From positions 1 through 64,000 of the forward strand of contig CALJOJ010000021.1 of the NCBI GenBank assembly GCA_937981665.1: a DNA stretch of 64,000 bases. Direction: 5' to 3'. The number at the start of each line of letters is the position of its first letter. The first letter of the stretch is position 1. The DNA is from an uncultured Rubritalea sp. Its GTDB lineage: Bacteria > Verrucomicrobiota > Verrucomicrobiia > Verrucomicrobiales > Akkermansiaceae. Under the pieces are notes generated by a model, which did no database searches, was not told the origin of the DNA, and saw only the letters and a list, made by a program, of their open reading frames with translations. Below are positions 25,525 to 35,027 of this stretch, piece by piece. Made by a program: the position numbers and the translations under genes.

Positions 25525-25653
25525 TTTAAAATATAGATATCGAGAATCCACCCTGCGAGACTACAAATGAGCTCACAGATAATATATGCGGAGTCATCCC
25601 CGATTCTCAATGGGGTGACGCGCTAGTTTAAATTTTGTTAGATTAGAAATGCT

Positions 25654-26145
25654 CTAAACAAAATCTGGTGGTGGTATATCTACTTCTAATGAAATTCTGA
25701 TCAGCGATTCACGCTGCTCTCTTTCAATCAAAATCAAGGTGCTGGCAGGGCTGAAACATCGGACTGAGCTAAGTCTATTGACCATCTTCTCCACTACATC
25801 TGCCTGCTTGCTCAGCTTATTAGATGGGACATGATTAGCACTCTCTTCTACTTCACGTAGAGAACTAGCTAGATCACAGAGCGCACATGGATTCTCTCCG
25901 CTAAAGGTGCGTTCCACTCCATCTTCAAATGGACTAGAATTTACCATCTCTGAAGACAACATCGAAACCCACGCCACTCCCTGCATCAATGAACTACCAC
26001 CTCCATAAGTGATGAGCACACAGACTAACAATAAACTACGGAGCACTACTCCCAAGCTTTTGCATATCTTACCCTGCGCTTTCTGCCCGTCCATGAACAT
26101 CCATATCGGATTAAATAATTCACTCACAATGTCAACAACTATCAC
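25654..26145 (-). CDS. Hypothetical protein with one membrane segment and a CXXC motif
   Basis: Up to 163 residues if the GTG at 26145 is used; shorter starts at ATG 26100 or 26094 (MDGQKAQG) are equally possible. There is one hydrophobic segment (SLGVVLRSLLLVCVLITYGGG) and then a polar region with NPCALCDLASSLREVEE, a possible metal or redox CXXC. The C-terminus is LEVDIPPPDFV. I recognise no family. It is 129 bp upstream of the porin on the same strand, so the two might be co-transcribed. Confidence 0.55.
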   Translation of the reverse strand: MIVVDIVSELFNPIWMFMDGQKAQGKICKSLGVVLRSLLLVCVLITYGGGSSLMQGVAWVSMLSSEMVNSSPFEDGVERTFSGENPCALCDLASSLREVEESANHVPSNKLSKQADVVEKMVNRLSSVRCFSPASTLILIEREQRESLIRISLEVDIPPPDFV

Positions 26146-26398
26146 ATTATATAAAGCCGAAAACCACTCACTAACATCTAGAGCTAAGTAATATAAAAGA
26201 AGACTAGCAGAGGCATCTCTCAGCTCTACCTTTCCGCCCTTCAGCTCTATTCTCTTCTATAGACCTTTTCCTTGTTAACTACTAGGCTTGGCATATTTTT
26301 GAGTTTGTAAATTCTGAGGTAAAATTTATGACTGTTTATTGTCTTTGAACTTGGAATGTCATCCTGATTCACCTATTGGATGCATAGCAGATTTTACT

Positions 26399-27151
26399 AT
26401 GCGTACTTTATACATATTATTTAAAAAAGAATTCAGTCATTACCTATGCTCACCCTTTGGCTGGGTTGTGCTAGGTATCATTATGCTCCTTCAGGGGTTT
26501 TGTCTATCCACAGTCCTTCAACGCTATGAAAAACAAGCAGTAACGAACAATATGCTATTAGATAGTCTTAACGTCCCTATCTTCACTATCTATTTCCTTT
26601 TCCTCTTCCCACTCATCACGATGAAGCTCTTCTCTGAGGAAGAGCGTAGCGGCACATTAGAAACTCTAATGACAGCACCTATCCGCACCTGGCAAGTCGT
26701 CTTAGCTAAGTACCTTGCGGTATTCAGTTTTTACTGTATTTTATGGCTTCCTCTACTAGCTCACATTAAGATTTTCGACTTCTTCTCCAGCACACCTGCT
26801 CCGCTAGAAATGGGACAGATCATTGGAATCTTCACTATTCTCACCTTAATCGGCACCTTTTTTGTAGCAGTAGGTTGCCTCGCATCTTCACTCACATCTA
26901 GCCAGATCATCGCCGCTATCGTTACCTTTGGTTTACTCGCCCTTCACTTCTTCTTAGGCTTTGTTCCTCTCATCATGGAAGACAACTTCATCGGAGATGG
27001 ATTCTTCTATTACGTTAGTATGGGAGATCATATCAATACGTTCGGTCAAGGACTCATCGACTCACGTCCATTTGTCTACTACCTGAGTATGACCTTTTTC
27101 ACTCTACTACTCACTCACCACGTTGTGGATTACCGCCGCTGGAAAAACTAA
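26399..27151 (+). CDS. ABC-2 type permease, GldF-like
   Basis: A 250-residue inner-membrane protein with six hydrophobic segments. It begins MRTLYILFKKEFSHYLCSPFGWV and contains LFSEEERSGTLETLMTAPI, the hallmark of GldF/NosY-type ABC-2 permeases. I chose ATG 26399; 20 in-frame codons upstream lack character. It is followed after 17 bp by a GldG-like gene and then a DUF4340 gene, the normal order of this module. The ATPase that usually comes first is not here: the 250 bp upstream hold no gene. Function in Bacteroidetes is linked to gliding; in non-gliders it is unknown. Confidence 0.85.
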   Translation: MRTLYILFKKEFSHYLCSPFGWVVLGIIMLLQGFCLSTVLQRYEKQAVTNNMLLDSLNVPIFTIYFLFLFPLITMKLFSEEERSGTLETLMTAPIRTWQVVLAKYLAVFSFYCILWLPLLAHIKIFDFFSSTPAPLEMGQIIGIFTILTLIGTFFVAVGCLASSLTSSQIIAAIVTFGLLALHFFLGFVPLIMEDNFIGDGFFYYVSMGDHINTFGQGLIDSRPFVYYLSMTFFTLLLTHHVVDYRRWKN

Positions 27152-27168
27152 TTTCTTTTATTACCGCT

Positions 27169-28818
27169 ATGTCGTCACCAAAACCAGACAGCCAGACCGG
27201 CTCAGATCCTGAAGCACACTCAGACACTCTCACTAAGAAGAAAAACCGCCCAGCTAGGAAGCTCGCTCGGATTAACCGCTTCAGTATGGGCTCAGTGATC
27301 GCACTTCAGATCATTCTAGCCTTCGTCTGCGTCTGCTTATTTAACTACCTCACTGCCAGTAAGCATATCAGAAAAGACCTGACAGCCGGGTCTCAATACA
27401 CACTTTCTGGACTCTCACTAGACTTCCTAAAAGGTAAACAACTTGAAGAGCATGACGGCACTATAAAGATCTTCGTCATCTCGAAACCAAACCCACTCAC
27501 CACACAGAGACTGCGCAGTCTGCTAGAAGAATACGCACGTCACTCAGCGGCTGATATGGAGATAGAGTTCATCGACCGTGTCAAAGACGCGAACCGTCTC
27601 AACGAAATCTCTGCCATCTACAGGAAGTCACTCTTCGAAGATAGTATCCTCATCGATGCCCGCACTGAAGTAGAAAAGACAGCACTCGACACACCAGAAG
27701 GCGCTACTCCTCTCGCCAGCAATACTCAAGCAGCTTCTGTTCAACTCAAACGTATACGCCAGCTTCCTATCAAAGATCTTTTCCAGATCTCTGAGGATGG
27801 CTCACACATCGTGGCTTGGCAGGATGAAAAGGTCATCACTTCATATCTCCTCAGTGCTATAGAAGGTAAGCCGCGTAAGTTCTACTTCATCGTGGATAAA
27901 AGTGAAATCGACGACCAAGGTGACGGCTCACCAGCTTGGAAGACATTTAACTACCTACTAGATAGTCAGAACATCACACTCCAACCATATCAGATTTCCT
28001 CTGGTGAAGCTATCCCAGCAGACGCTGAAGGCCTAGCTATCATTGGACTCGACGTTGACTTCGATGACAACGAGATTGAGATTTTAAATGAATACTGGGC
28101 ACGTAACAATGCCTCTATTTTCATCACAGTGAAACCTGAGGCTAAATTAGTAAAGATCCGTAGATTTCTCGCTAGTTACGGTGTAAAGGTAGAAAATGAT
28201 CAAGTCACTATGATGAAGAATGGCCGCAAACTCACCACAGCTCGTGGTACTTTCGTACGTGGAAATGAGATCACCAAAGGCTTCGGTGATCAGGCTACCC
28301 AGCTCGATGGCGTGTCCCGCTCACTTACCATGGTCAATCTCGATCAACTCGGCAGCAGAAACATCAACGTGTACTCCATCCTCAATTCAGCTCCAGGCTG
28401 GTGGGGAGAAGTCAGCTACCAGAACGACAACGTAAAGTACGACCCCGGTAAAGATAACGGAGCTGACCCTGCTAGTCCAGTCAGCCGCCCAGTATCTATC
28501 GCATGCGCTGTAGTTCGAGGTAAACAGAACCAAGATACAACCAAACACCTCACCTCAAAAATGATAGTGATAGGAAACACTCATTTCCTGAAGCCTAACA
28601 ACATGCGCGAAGAACTCACTCACTTCACCGTCTCATCTATCAACTGGCTCGCAGGAAGAGAAGACCTAGTAGGAAGCATCGGCCAGAAGCCAGCAGAGAA
28701 CCAAAAAATCACAATTCCTGAAGAGCAGAAATCCAAGATAAACATCTCTGTCCTCGCTGTACTTCCCAGCATCTCAGCATTCATTGGCCTCATCATCTGG
28801 TTCAACAGACGCTCATAG
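27169..28818 (+). CDS. GldG-like ABC transporter auxiliary protein
   Basis: A 549-residue protein with a polar N-terminus, a membrane segment at about 42-61 (SVIALQIILAFVCVCLFNYL), a large periplasmic part and a C-terminal membrane segment at about 525-545 (ISVLAVLPSISAFIGLIIWF). The region after the first segment (RKDLTAGSQYTLS, then KIFVISKPNPLTTQRLRSLLEEYAR) and the central EVEFIDR-type block are typical of the GldG family (ABC_transp_aux). It sits between the GldF-like permease and the DUF4340 protein, with 41 bp before the latter. Partner ATPase missing locally. Confidence 0.85.
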   Translation: MSSPKPDSQTGSDPEAHSDTLTKKKNRPARKLARINRFSMGSVIALQIILAFVCVCLFNYLTASKHIRKDLTAGSQYTLSGLSLDFLKGKQLEEHDGTIKIFVISKPNPLTTQRLRSLLEEYARHSAADMEIEFIDRVKDANRLNEISAIYRKSLFEDSILIDARTEVEKTALDTPEGATPLASNTQAASVQLKRIRQLPIKDLFQISEDGSHIVAWQDEKVITSYLLSAIEGKPRKFYFIVDKSEIDDQGDGSPAWKTFNYLLDSQNITLQPYQISSGEAIPADAEGLAIIGLDVDFDDNEIEILNEYWARNNASIFITVKPEAKLVKIRRFLASYGVKVENDQVTMMKNGRKLTTARGTFVRGNEITKGFGDQATQLDGVSRSLTMVNLDQLGSRNINVYSILNSAPGWWGEVSYQNDNVKYDPGKDNGADPASPVSRPVSIACAVVRGKQNQDTTKHLTSKMIVIGNTHFLKPNNMREELTHFTVSSINWLAGREDLVGSIGQKPAENQKITIPEEQKSKINISVLAVLPSISAFIGLIIWFNRRS

Positions 28819-28859
28819 CCACTAAGCATCTATCAAGCAAATCTAGTCTCTAACAACCT

Positions 28860-30788
28860 GTGAAATTATTCACCACATTATTTCTAACACTCTGCACCGC
28901 TAGCCTCACTTACTGGCTGGTGTTAGACTTGCTAGACAGTAACAAGCAGCCATCACTTGACGCTAGTGGAGCTGTCATTCCAGGTAACAGACTCTTTGAT
29001 AACCCTAATCTACTAGATAGAGATACAATCACTATTTCTAAAAAGGGACTTCCCGAGCATAGCTTCAAGCTGAACCGAAACCAAATCTGGGAGTACACTG
29101 CACCATTCAAAGACCGCGCATCAGGCATCACTTATGTAGACCCTCTACTCACCTTCACCACCAATGCAGAAGTCATAGAAGCCATCCCTCTCGATGATGA
29201 TATAAATCTAGATGACTACGGATTTAAAGAAAACTGGATCAAAGTCAGCGTGACAGACATCCATAACGAAATAGCCGCTAGCTATAAGATAGGCATGGAT
29301 TCAGCCTGGAAACACCGTGTCTACTCTATCGATGAAAACGGCAAAGAAGTCTCTCTAGACTTCCCCTGTACGTATATCATCAAAGAGGACGAACATGCTG
29401 ATAACATGCTCTACCTAGTAGCTGACCCGACCCTAAATATCCGCTCACTTTTCGATAATGACTTCAGTGGCTTTCGCGACCATCGTCCATTCGCACTCAA
29501 CCGTAAATTCATGGAGGAGATCAGCATAAAGCAGTCTAACAAAGAGATCGTCATTGAACACTCAAACTCTCAATCACCATGGCGCATCTCTAAGCCGCTA
29601 GATCTAGAGATGGACAACAAAGCTCTAACCAAGCTCATGGTCGGAATTTCAAACCTACGTGCGGTGAAACTCCACCCAATAGGATCTATTACACTTCCTC
29701 AAGAGACTGACAACCTCACTCAAGTTTCTATAAAAAACTTTAGCTCCGACGAGAGAATAACTCTTAAGATTTACCCTCCTGCTAATGAAAATGCGAACAC
29801 TACCTATGCCACCATCACTGATCGCGATGTTATTTTCGAACTACCTACTCGCCCTATAGAAGGATTTAAAAGCTCGGTCGCAACGCTACCCTCTAGTGTT
29901 AATGAGCTGCGTGCCCGTCATATGCTAAACCTTAATCGGGCAAACGTTCGCGGATTTATTATCAGACAAAACAATAAACCACCCATCATCATCGCCCGCC
30001 CAGCAGCAGGATCTAACTACGAGCTTCTCACGCTGGATAATCAACGAGTCGCTCCAAATGATGCCGCCATTGCCAACCTCATTGCCGTCATTTCTAAAGA
30101 GCCAGTTAAGGAATTCGTCTCTGATGCTGCTACGGATCTCAGCATCTATGATTTCCATAACCCTATACTCACTATTGACATTCGCCCGCTAGCTGGCCGC
30201 CCTCAGAAACTCTTATTCTCAAGACAGGGAGACACTATTTATGCTCATTTACAAGGCACCACGGTAGTCTGGGAAATCAGCCAAGATTCATTCACCCGCA
30301 TCGCTAGAAACGAAGCTGAATGGAAAAGCAACCAGGTCTGGAATCTCGTAAAAAATGACATTATCCAGTTTTCTATCCATCAGCGAGGCAGGCAAAAAGT
30401 CACCGTTAATTACGACTACCTAACAGACTCTGCAGACGCTAAAGTCGGCACCAAAGACTCTTCAGATCAACTGAACCCACTCCAAGCTAAGCTCTTCATC
30501 AACAATAATTGCCAACTCAACGCTAGGCGCAGACTCGGACCTGACAATGAACAAGCCATCAATGCTCTGAGTAACCCAGTCTGCCGAGTCACTATTACTA
30601 GCCAGTTATTCGATGACTTCGCGATGCCTTCTGAACAAATCACGAATACGCTACTCATCGCTAAAGCTAGCGAGCGAGCTAACCGAGTAGCGTTCTACTA
30701 CGCGAAGAGTAGTAACGACCCTGACTACTTCACTATCTCACCAGCTACATACTACCAACTCACCACCGATGTATTCGCTGAAGAGTAA
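28860..30788 (+). CDS. DUF4340 domain protein of the GldFG-type module
   Basis: A 642-residue protein anchored by one N-terminal segment (FTTLFLTLCTASLTYWLVLDLL) with a long periplasmic part. DUF4340 repeats of the LDDYGF type are seen (about residue 117 NLDDYGFKENWIKV, and again later DLSIYDFHNPILTI). The start is GTG at 28860; no ATG suits. The protein is the third gene of the permease-GldG-DUF4340 row. Its role is not established; such proteins go with the membrane complex in many Verrucomicrobia, Planctomycetes and Bacteroidetes. Confidence 0.82.
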   Translation: MKLFTTLFLTLCTASLTYWLVLDLLDSNKQPSLDASGAVIPGNRLFDNPNLLDRDTITISKKGLPEHSFKLNRNQIWEYTAPFKDRASGITYVDPLLTFTTNAEVIEAIPLDDDINLDDYGFKENWIKVSVTDIHNEIAASYKIGMDSAWKHRVYSIDENGKEVSLDFPCTYIIKEDEHADNMLYLVADPTLNIRSLFDNDFSGFRDHRPFALNRKFMEEISIKQSNKEIVIEHSNSQSPWRISKPLDLEMDNKALTKLMVGISNLRAVKLHPIGSITLPQETDNLTQVSIKNFSSDERITLKIYPPANENANTTYATITDRDVIFELPTRPIEGFKSSVATLPSSVNELRARHMLNLNRANVRGFIIRQNNKPPIIIARPAAGSNYELLTLDNQRVAPNDAAIANLIAVISKEPVKEFVSDAATDLSIYDFHNPILTIDIRPLAGRPQKLLFSRQGDTIYAHLQGTTVVWEISQDSFTRIARNEAEWKSNQVWNLVKNDIIQFSIHQRGRQKVTVNYDYLTDSADAKVGTKDSSDQLNPLQAKLFINNNCQLNARRRLGPDNEQAINALSNPVCRVTITSQLFDDFAMPSEQITNTLLIAKASERANRVAFYYAKSSNDPDYFTISPATYYQLTTDVFAEE

Positions 30789-30830
30789 TACAGTCTCTAA
30801 ACCCATTAGACTACCACACAAACACACCAC

Positions 30831-32063
30831 ATGCCTCTAGACGAACAAGCCATCCAAAACATCCGCGCACAGTTCCCTATCCTTAAGCAAGAAGTCAATG
30901 GCACCCCCATCACTTATCTCGATAACGCAGCGACCACTCATAACCCACAAGCTGTGATCGACGCTTCCACTAAATATTACACAGAGACTAACTCTAACAT
31001 CCATCGCGGAGCGCACTACCTCTCACGTCAAGCCACTGCAGCTCATGAGGCAGCACGTGACACCATCGCCAAGCACTTCAATGCAGCGCACAGTCATGAG
31101 ATCATCTTCACATCAGGAACCACAGACAGTATCAATCTCGTCTCCACTAGTATTTCACTCTCAGGTGACATTAAGTCCGGCGACCGTGTACTAATCTCAG
31201 GGCTAGAGCATCACTCTAACATCGTACCATGGCAGATGCTCTGCGAGCAAACTGGTGCGGAACTAGACGTCATCCCTATCACCGATAACGGCGAATGGAA
31301 TCTCACAAATCTAGACACACTACTCACCGAGCGCACTAAAGTAGTAGCGATCAGCCATATTTCTAACGCACTAGGAACGATTAACCCGATTGAGAAAATC
31401 ATCCCTAAGGCCAAGGCAATAGGCGCACTCGTTCTTGTAGATGGAGCGCAGTCATCAGCTCACATGCAGGTAGACGTGCAGAAGCTAGGCTGTGATTTCT
31501 ACGTTTTCTCTGGGCATAAATGTTACGCACCTACTGGAATAGGTGTGCTATGGGGACGCGAGGATGTGCTCAACCACCTCCCACCATACAAAGGAGGCGG
31601 AGAGATGATCAAGCTCGTTAGTTTTGAGAAAACTACTTATAATGAACTCCCATTCAAGTACGAAGCAGGCACACCAAACATCGAAGGAGCCATCGCTCTC
31701 GCCGCTGCATTCGACTGGATCAACGAGATCGGCCTAGATGACATGGCTGCTCACGAGGATCATCTATTGGAAATAGCAACAGCTGCCATCAAAGAAATAC
31801 CGGGAATAAAAATTTACGGAACGGCAGATAAGAAATCTGCTGTACTATCTTTTAACATCGAAGGCATCCACCACTACGATCTCGGCACATTGATCGACCA
31901 AATGGGAGTTGCTGTCCGAACTGGCCACCATTGCTGTCAGCCACTAATGGCAAGATTCTCTATTCAGGGAACAGTCCGCGCTTCATTTGCTATTTACAAT
32001 AACGAACAAGACGTACACACCTTTATCAGCGCACTAAAAAAAGCTAGTATGATGCTCGCTTAA
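30831..32063 (+). CDS. sufS: SufS-type cysteine desulfurase
   Basis: A 410-residue PLP enzyme releasing sulfur from cysteine for Fe-S clusters. The PLP lysine is Lys230 in FSGHKCYAPTGIG, the N-terminal block is TYLDNAATTHNP, and the sulfur-accepting cysteine is Cys368 in RTGHHCCQPLM, as in group II (SufS) enzymes. No sufB, C, D or U gene is adjacent, so the rest of the pathway is elsewhere. lpxA follows after 36 bp on the same strand. A conserved-looking length supports an intact gene. Confidence 0.95.
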   Translation: MPLDEQAIQNIRAQFPILKQEVNGTPITYLDNAATTHNPQAVIDASTKYYTETNSNIHRGAHYLSRQATAAHEAARDTIAKHFNAAHSHEIIFTSGTTDSINLVSTSISLSGDIKSGDRVLISGLEHHSNIVPWQMLCEQTGAELDVIPITDNGEWNLTNLDTLLTERTKVVAISHISNALGTINPIEKIIPKAKAIGALVLVDGAQSSAHMQVDVQKLGCDFYVFSGHKCYAPTGIGVLWGREDVLNHLPPYKGGGEMIKLVSFEKTTYNELPFKYEAGTPNIEGAIALAAAFDWINEIGLDDMAAHEDHLLEIATAAIKEIPGIKIYGTADKKSAVLSFNIEGIHHYDLGTLIDQMGVAVRTGHHCCQPLMARFSIQGTVRASFAIYNNEQDVHTFISALKKASMMLA

Positions 32064-32099
32064 ATCGTTTAATTAATTAATAATATTTCTTATCCAGCC

Positions 32100-32873
32100 A
32101 TGATCCACCCTACTGCTATCATTTCAGAATCAGCCACTATTGGCGAAAACGTCAGTATTGGACCATACTCTATCATTGGCGAAAACGTCAGTATTGGAAA
32201 AAATTCCACACTGAAATCTCACGTCGTGATCGATGGGCACACCACCATCGGTGAGGATAACCTCTTCTTCCCATTTGCCGCGATAGGACAACTCACGCAA
32301 GACCTTAAATACAAAGAAGAACCTACCTATCTAATTATCGGTGATAGGAACACCTTCCGGGAAAACTGCACGATCCACCGCTCTACATCACCGAACACAC
32401 CAACCACCATTGGTCACGATAACCTTTTCCTATGCTACGCACACGTTGCTCACGACTGCGTCATCGGCAACCACTGTATTTTCTCTAACAATGGATCTAT
32501 TGCCGGTCACGTCACGGTAGAAGATCACGTGATTATCTCTGGGCTCTCAGGCGTCCACCAATTCTGCCGCATAGGTACACACGCTATCACTGGTGGCTTT
32601 ACTAAAGTAGTAAAAGACATCCCACCTTATACCATTGTAGATGGAAATCCAGCCACTGTGCGAGCTATCAATCAAGTCGGACTTGAGCGAAGAGGCTTTA
32701 CCAGCGATGATATATCTAATCTACGCCGAGCCTATAAATTCCTCTTTTTAAAGAAAGAAAAGAACCTAAAAGAAGCAATCAAAGAAACCAAACTAGCTGA
32801 ATGCTTCAAGAACGAGCATGTTCAGAAGCTAGTTGCATTCCTTGAAAACAGTGAACGCGGAGCGACCCGCTAG
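32100..32873 (+). CDS. lpxA: UDP-N-acetylglucosamine acyltransferase LpxA
   Basis: A 257-residue left-handed beta-helix enzyme that starts lipid A synthesis by acylating UDP-GlcNAc. Hexapeptide coils run from HPTAIISESATIGENVSIG on; the catalytic histidine is His118 in YAHVAHDC, and the QDLKYKEEPTYLIIGDRNTFRE and VHQFCRIG blocks match E. coli LpxA throughout. Two coils near the N-terminus are encoded by the same 24 bases (32139-32162 and 32175-32198) though total length is normal. The stop overlaps the stop of the convergent rsuA-type gene by 4 bp. Confidence 0.96.
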   Translation: MIHPTAIISESATIGENVSIGPYSIIGENVSIGKNSTLKSHVVIDGHTTIGEDNLFFPFAAIGQLTQDLKYKEEPTYLIIGDRNTFRENCTIHRSTSPNTPTTIGHDNLFLCYAHVAHDCVIGNHCIFSNNGSIAGHVTVEDHVIISGLSGVHQFCRIGTHAITGGFTKVVKDIPPYTIVDGNPATVRAINQVGLERRGFTSDDISNLRRAYKFLFLKKEKNLKEAIKETKLAECFKNEHVQKLVAFLENSERGATR

Positions 32874-33556
32874 AAGCTCTTAACCTCTTCTTCGGTAAGC
32901 TCTCGGAATCCAGCTTTTGCCAGATCACCTAGACTCACTCCACCCACTGACTCACGGTGCAGCTTAGTGACTCTATTTCCCATCGCACCAAACATACGCT
33001 TCACTTGATGGTACTTCCCCTCTGTCAAAGTTAGCCGGGCTGTATTCTCACCTGTAATCTCTAATTTCGCAGGCTTAGTCGGCTTCACTTCATCACGTAA
33101 TAGAATACCATTGGTAAACTCCGTGACGTAGGTTTCCTGGATCGGTAAAATAGTTTCTAACAAGTAGATTTTCTCACACTTGTAATTGGGCGAGGTCACA
33201 CGGTGCGACCACTGACCATCACTAGTAATAAGAACTAGACCGGTAGTATCCTTATCTAAGCGACCTGCGATGTGCAGCTCTCTATGTGTATAACCATCGA
33301 GAAAATCTAGCACAGTATCCTGCTCTTCATCTTGCGTAGCACAGATAATCCCAGCCTGCTTATTCATCACCAGATACACTTCACTAGACTCTGCCAGCTC
33401 GCGACCATTGACCCAGACTTTATCTTCTGCCTTGAGCTTACGACCTTGATCTTTGACCACCTCACCGTTCACCTCTACACGGCCAGATTTTATCGCCATC
33501 TTTGCCAGTGTACGAGAAGCATCAGAATGCGTAGCTAGGTATTTGTCTAATCTCAT
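32870..33556 (-). CDS. rsuA: RsuA-family 16S rRNA pseudouridine synthase
   Basis: A 228-residue enzyme with an N-terminal S4 RNA-binding domain (1-60, MRLDKYLATHSDASRTLAKMAIKSGRVEVNG) and the pseudouridine synthase domain, with the catalytic Asp101 in IAGRLDKDTTGL and the LTEGKYHQVKRMF motif. The short length and sequence fit RsuA, which modifies U516 of 16S rRNA. A second S4-PUS enzyme, at 39420, is the RluB type. Converges on lpxA with a 4-bp overlap and no room for a terminator. Confidence 0.9.
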   Translation of the reverse strand: MRLDKYLATHSDASRTLAKMAIKSGRVEVNGEVVKDQGRKLKAEDKVWVNGRELAESSEVYLVMNKQAGIICATQDEEQDTVLDFLDGYTHRELHIAGRLDKDTTGLVLITSDGQWSHRVTSPNYKCEKIYLLETILPIQETYVTEFTNGILLRDEVKPTKPAKLEITGENTARLTLTEGKYHQVKRMFGAMGNRVTKLHRESVGGVSLGDLAKAGFRELTEEEVKSF

Positions 33557-33676
33557 CTCGGCTAGTTCTAACGCCAGAAGTCATTTACACAACAAGAAAA
33601 CACTAGACATTGAGCTTATAACCATGTTTTTATTGTCGCTTCCATTACTGGAAATATCAATCAACCGATCAAACAC

Positions 33677-34573
33677 ATGAACCACCTACTCTCCATAGAA
33701 GAACTCAACGCAGAACTTCTCAATAACCTCGTGGACTCAGCTGTAACTATCAAAGCTGAACGTAGTAAGCCTAGCTCTCAACCACTCGCTGGTCAGACAT
33801 GGGCGATGATCTTCACTAAGTCATCCACACGCACGCGTGTATCCTTCGAAGTAGGTGTCCGCGAACTTGGTGGTTCTATCATGTTCCTCTCATCTAACGA
33901 TATTCAACTCGGACGTGGTGAGCCGATCAAGGACACTGCAAGAGTACTCGGCAGAATGGTTCACGGCTGCATCATCAGAACCTTTGACCAGCAAGACGTA
34001 GTGGATTTTTCAAAGTTTGGCAATATTCCCACAATCAACGCCCTCACTGACGACGAACACCCATGTCAGATCCTAGCAGACCTACTCACTATAAAAGAAA
34101 AGCTCGGCACTTGGGATAACAAGAAAGTCGTATTCATCGGTGATGGAGATAACAACATGTCTCGCTCATGGATCTGGGCTGCGAAACATCTAGGCTTTGA
34201 GCTCGTCATCGCCGCACCAAAAAGCTGCCTACCTCCGACTAACTTTATGGAACAAGTAGGCGCGTCTAACATCACTCTTACTGACGACCCGATAGCCGCC
34301 TGTAAAGATGCTGACATCATAAACACTGATGTTTGGCTATCTATGGGGCAAGAAGGACAAGCTGAGAAAGAAGCCCTTTTCGGAGCTTACCAGGTGAACA
34401 AAGAACTACTCGAACATGCGAATGACGATCACATCGTTCTTCACTGCTTACCTGCCTACCGAGGTAAGGAAATCACAGAGGAAATACTCGAGCTTCATGC
34501 TGACACCATTTTCCAGCAAGCCGAGAACAGACTACATGCTCAAAAAGCAGTACTCACAAAAATAGCGCAATAA
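33677..34573 (+). CDS. argF: Ornithine carbamoyltransferase
   Basis: A 298-residue anabolic OTCase making citrulline from ornithine and carbamoyl phosphate. Carbamoyl-phosphate site KSSTRTRVSFEVG (48-60), HPCQILADL, and the ornithine-binding HCLPAYRGKEI near the C-terminus are all present. Length is normal. No other arginine gene is adjacent. ATG 33677 follows AACCGATCAAACAC with no ribosome binding site. Confidence 0.95.
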   Translation: MNHLLSIEELNAELLNNLVDSAVTIKAERSKPSSQPLAGQTWAMIFTKSSTRTRVSFEVGVRELGGSIMFLSSNDIQLGRGEPIKDTARVLGRMVHGCIIRTFDQQDVVDFSKFGNIPTINALTDDEHPCQILADLLTIKEKLGTWDNKKVVFIGDGDNNMSRSWIWAAKHLGFELVIAAPKSCLPPTNFMEQVGASNITLTDDPIAACKDADIINTDVWLSMGQEGQAEKEALFGAYQVNKELLEHANDDHIVLHCLPAYRGKEITEEILELHADTIFQQAENRLHAQKAVLTKIAQ

Positions 34574-34685
34574 AATAATCACGCTATAGATTTAAAGAAT
34601 ACCTAGCACTTAGCATAGGTACACTGTCTTAAAATCAGATCCAAAAGAACCTCTAGCAACTTAATGATGTTGATGCAGAGCTTAC

Positions 34686-34913
34686 TTAAGCTGCAATCTC
34701 GTAATGCTTTGCAATGTCATCAAAGATCTTATCTCTACGATGTCTTGCCTGATCCACGTCTCTTGTCTTAAGAGAAAACCTAAGGCGTTCAGCTGTAGCA
34801 TCAGCTTTATGTACAGTAAGGTGGCACCACCAGACTCCCCTATTATTCCATAGGTGGTGATTTGGATTGTTTCCGTTTACTCTGAGAGCCAATGTTGTTT
34901 TCTTTTTAGCCAT
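34686..34913 (-). CDS. Small lone protein resembling an integrase arm-binding domain
   Basis: A 75-residue basic protein. The stretch GVWWCHLTVHKADATAERLRFSLKTRDVDQARHRRDKIFDD is cut here into parts: a beta-sheet half (WWCHLTV, ERLRFSLKT) and a helix (DVDQARHRRDKIF), which is how the N-terminal arm-site DNA-binding domain of phage-type tyrosine recombinases is built ('SLKTRDVDQAR' is typical). No catalytic domain follows in any frame. It might be a DNA-binding protein in its own right. Function unknown. Confidence 0.6.
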   Translation of the reverse strand: MAKKKTTLALRVNGNNPNHHLWNNRGVWWCHLTVHKADATAERLRFSLKTRDVDQARHRRDKIFDDIAKHYEIAA

Positions 34914-35027
34914 AAGTTAATGTTGATTACTCGTTAAACATAGTAAAAAAATACTGTTTAGCAACAAAAAACCAATATAATCACATAAATAAATCACAAC
35001 TTACTTATAACAAATCAGTTGAATACA

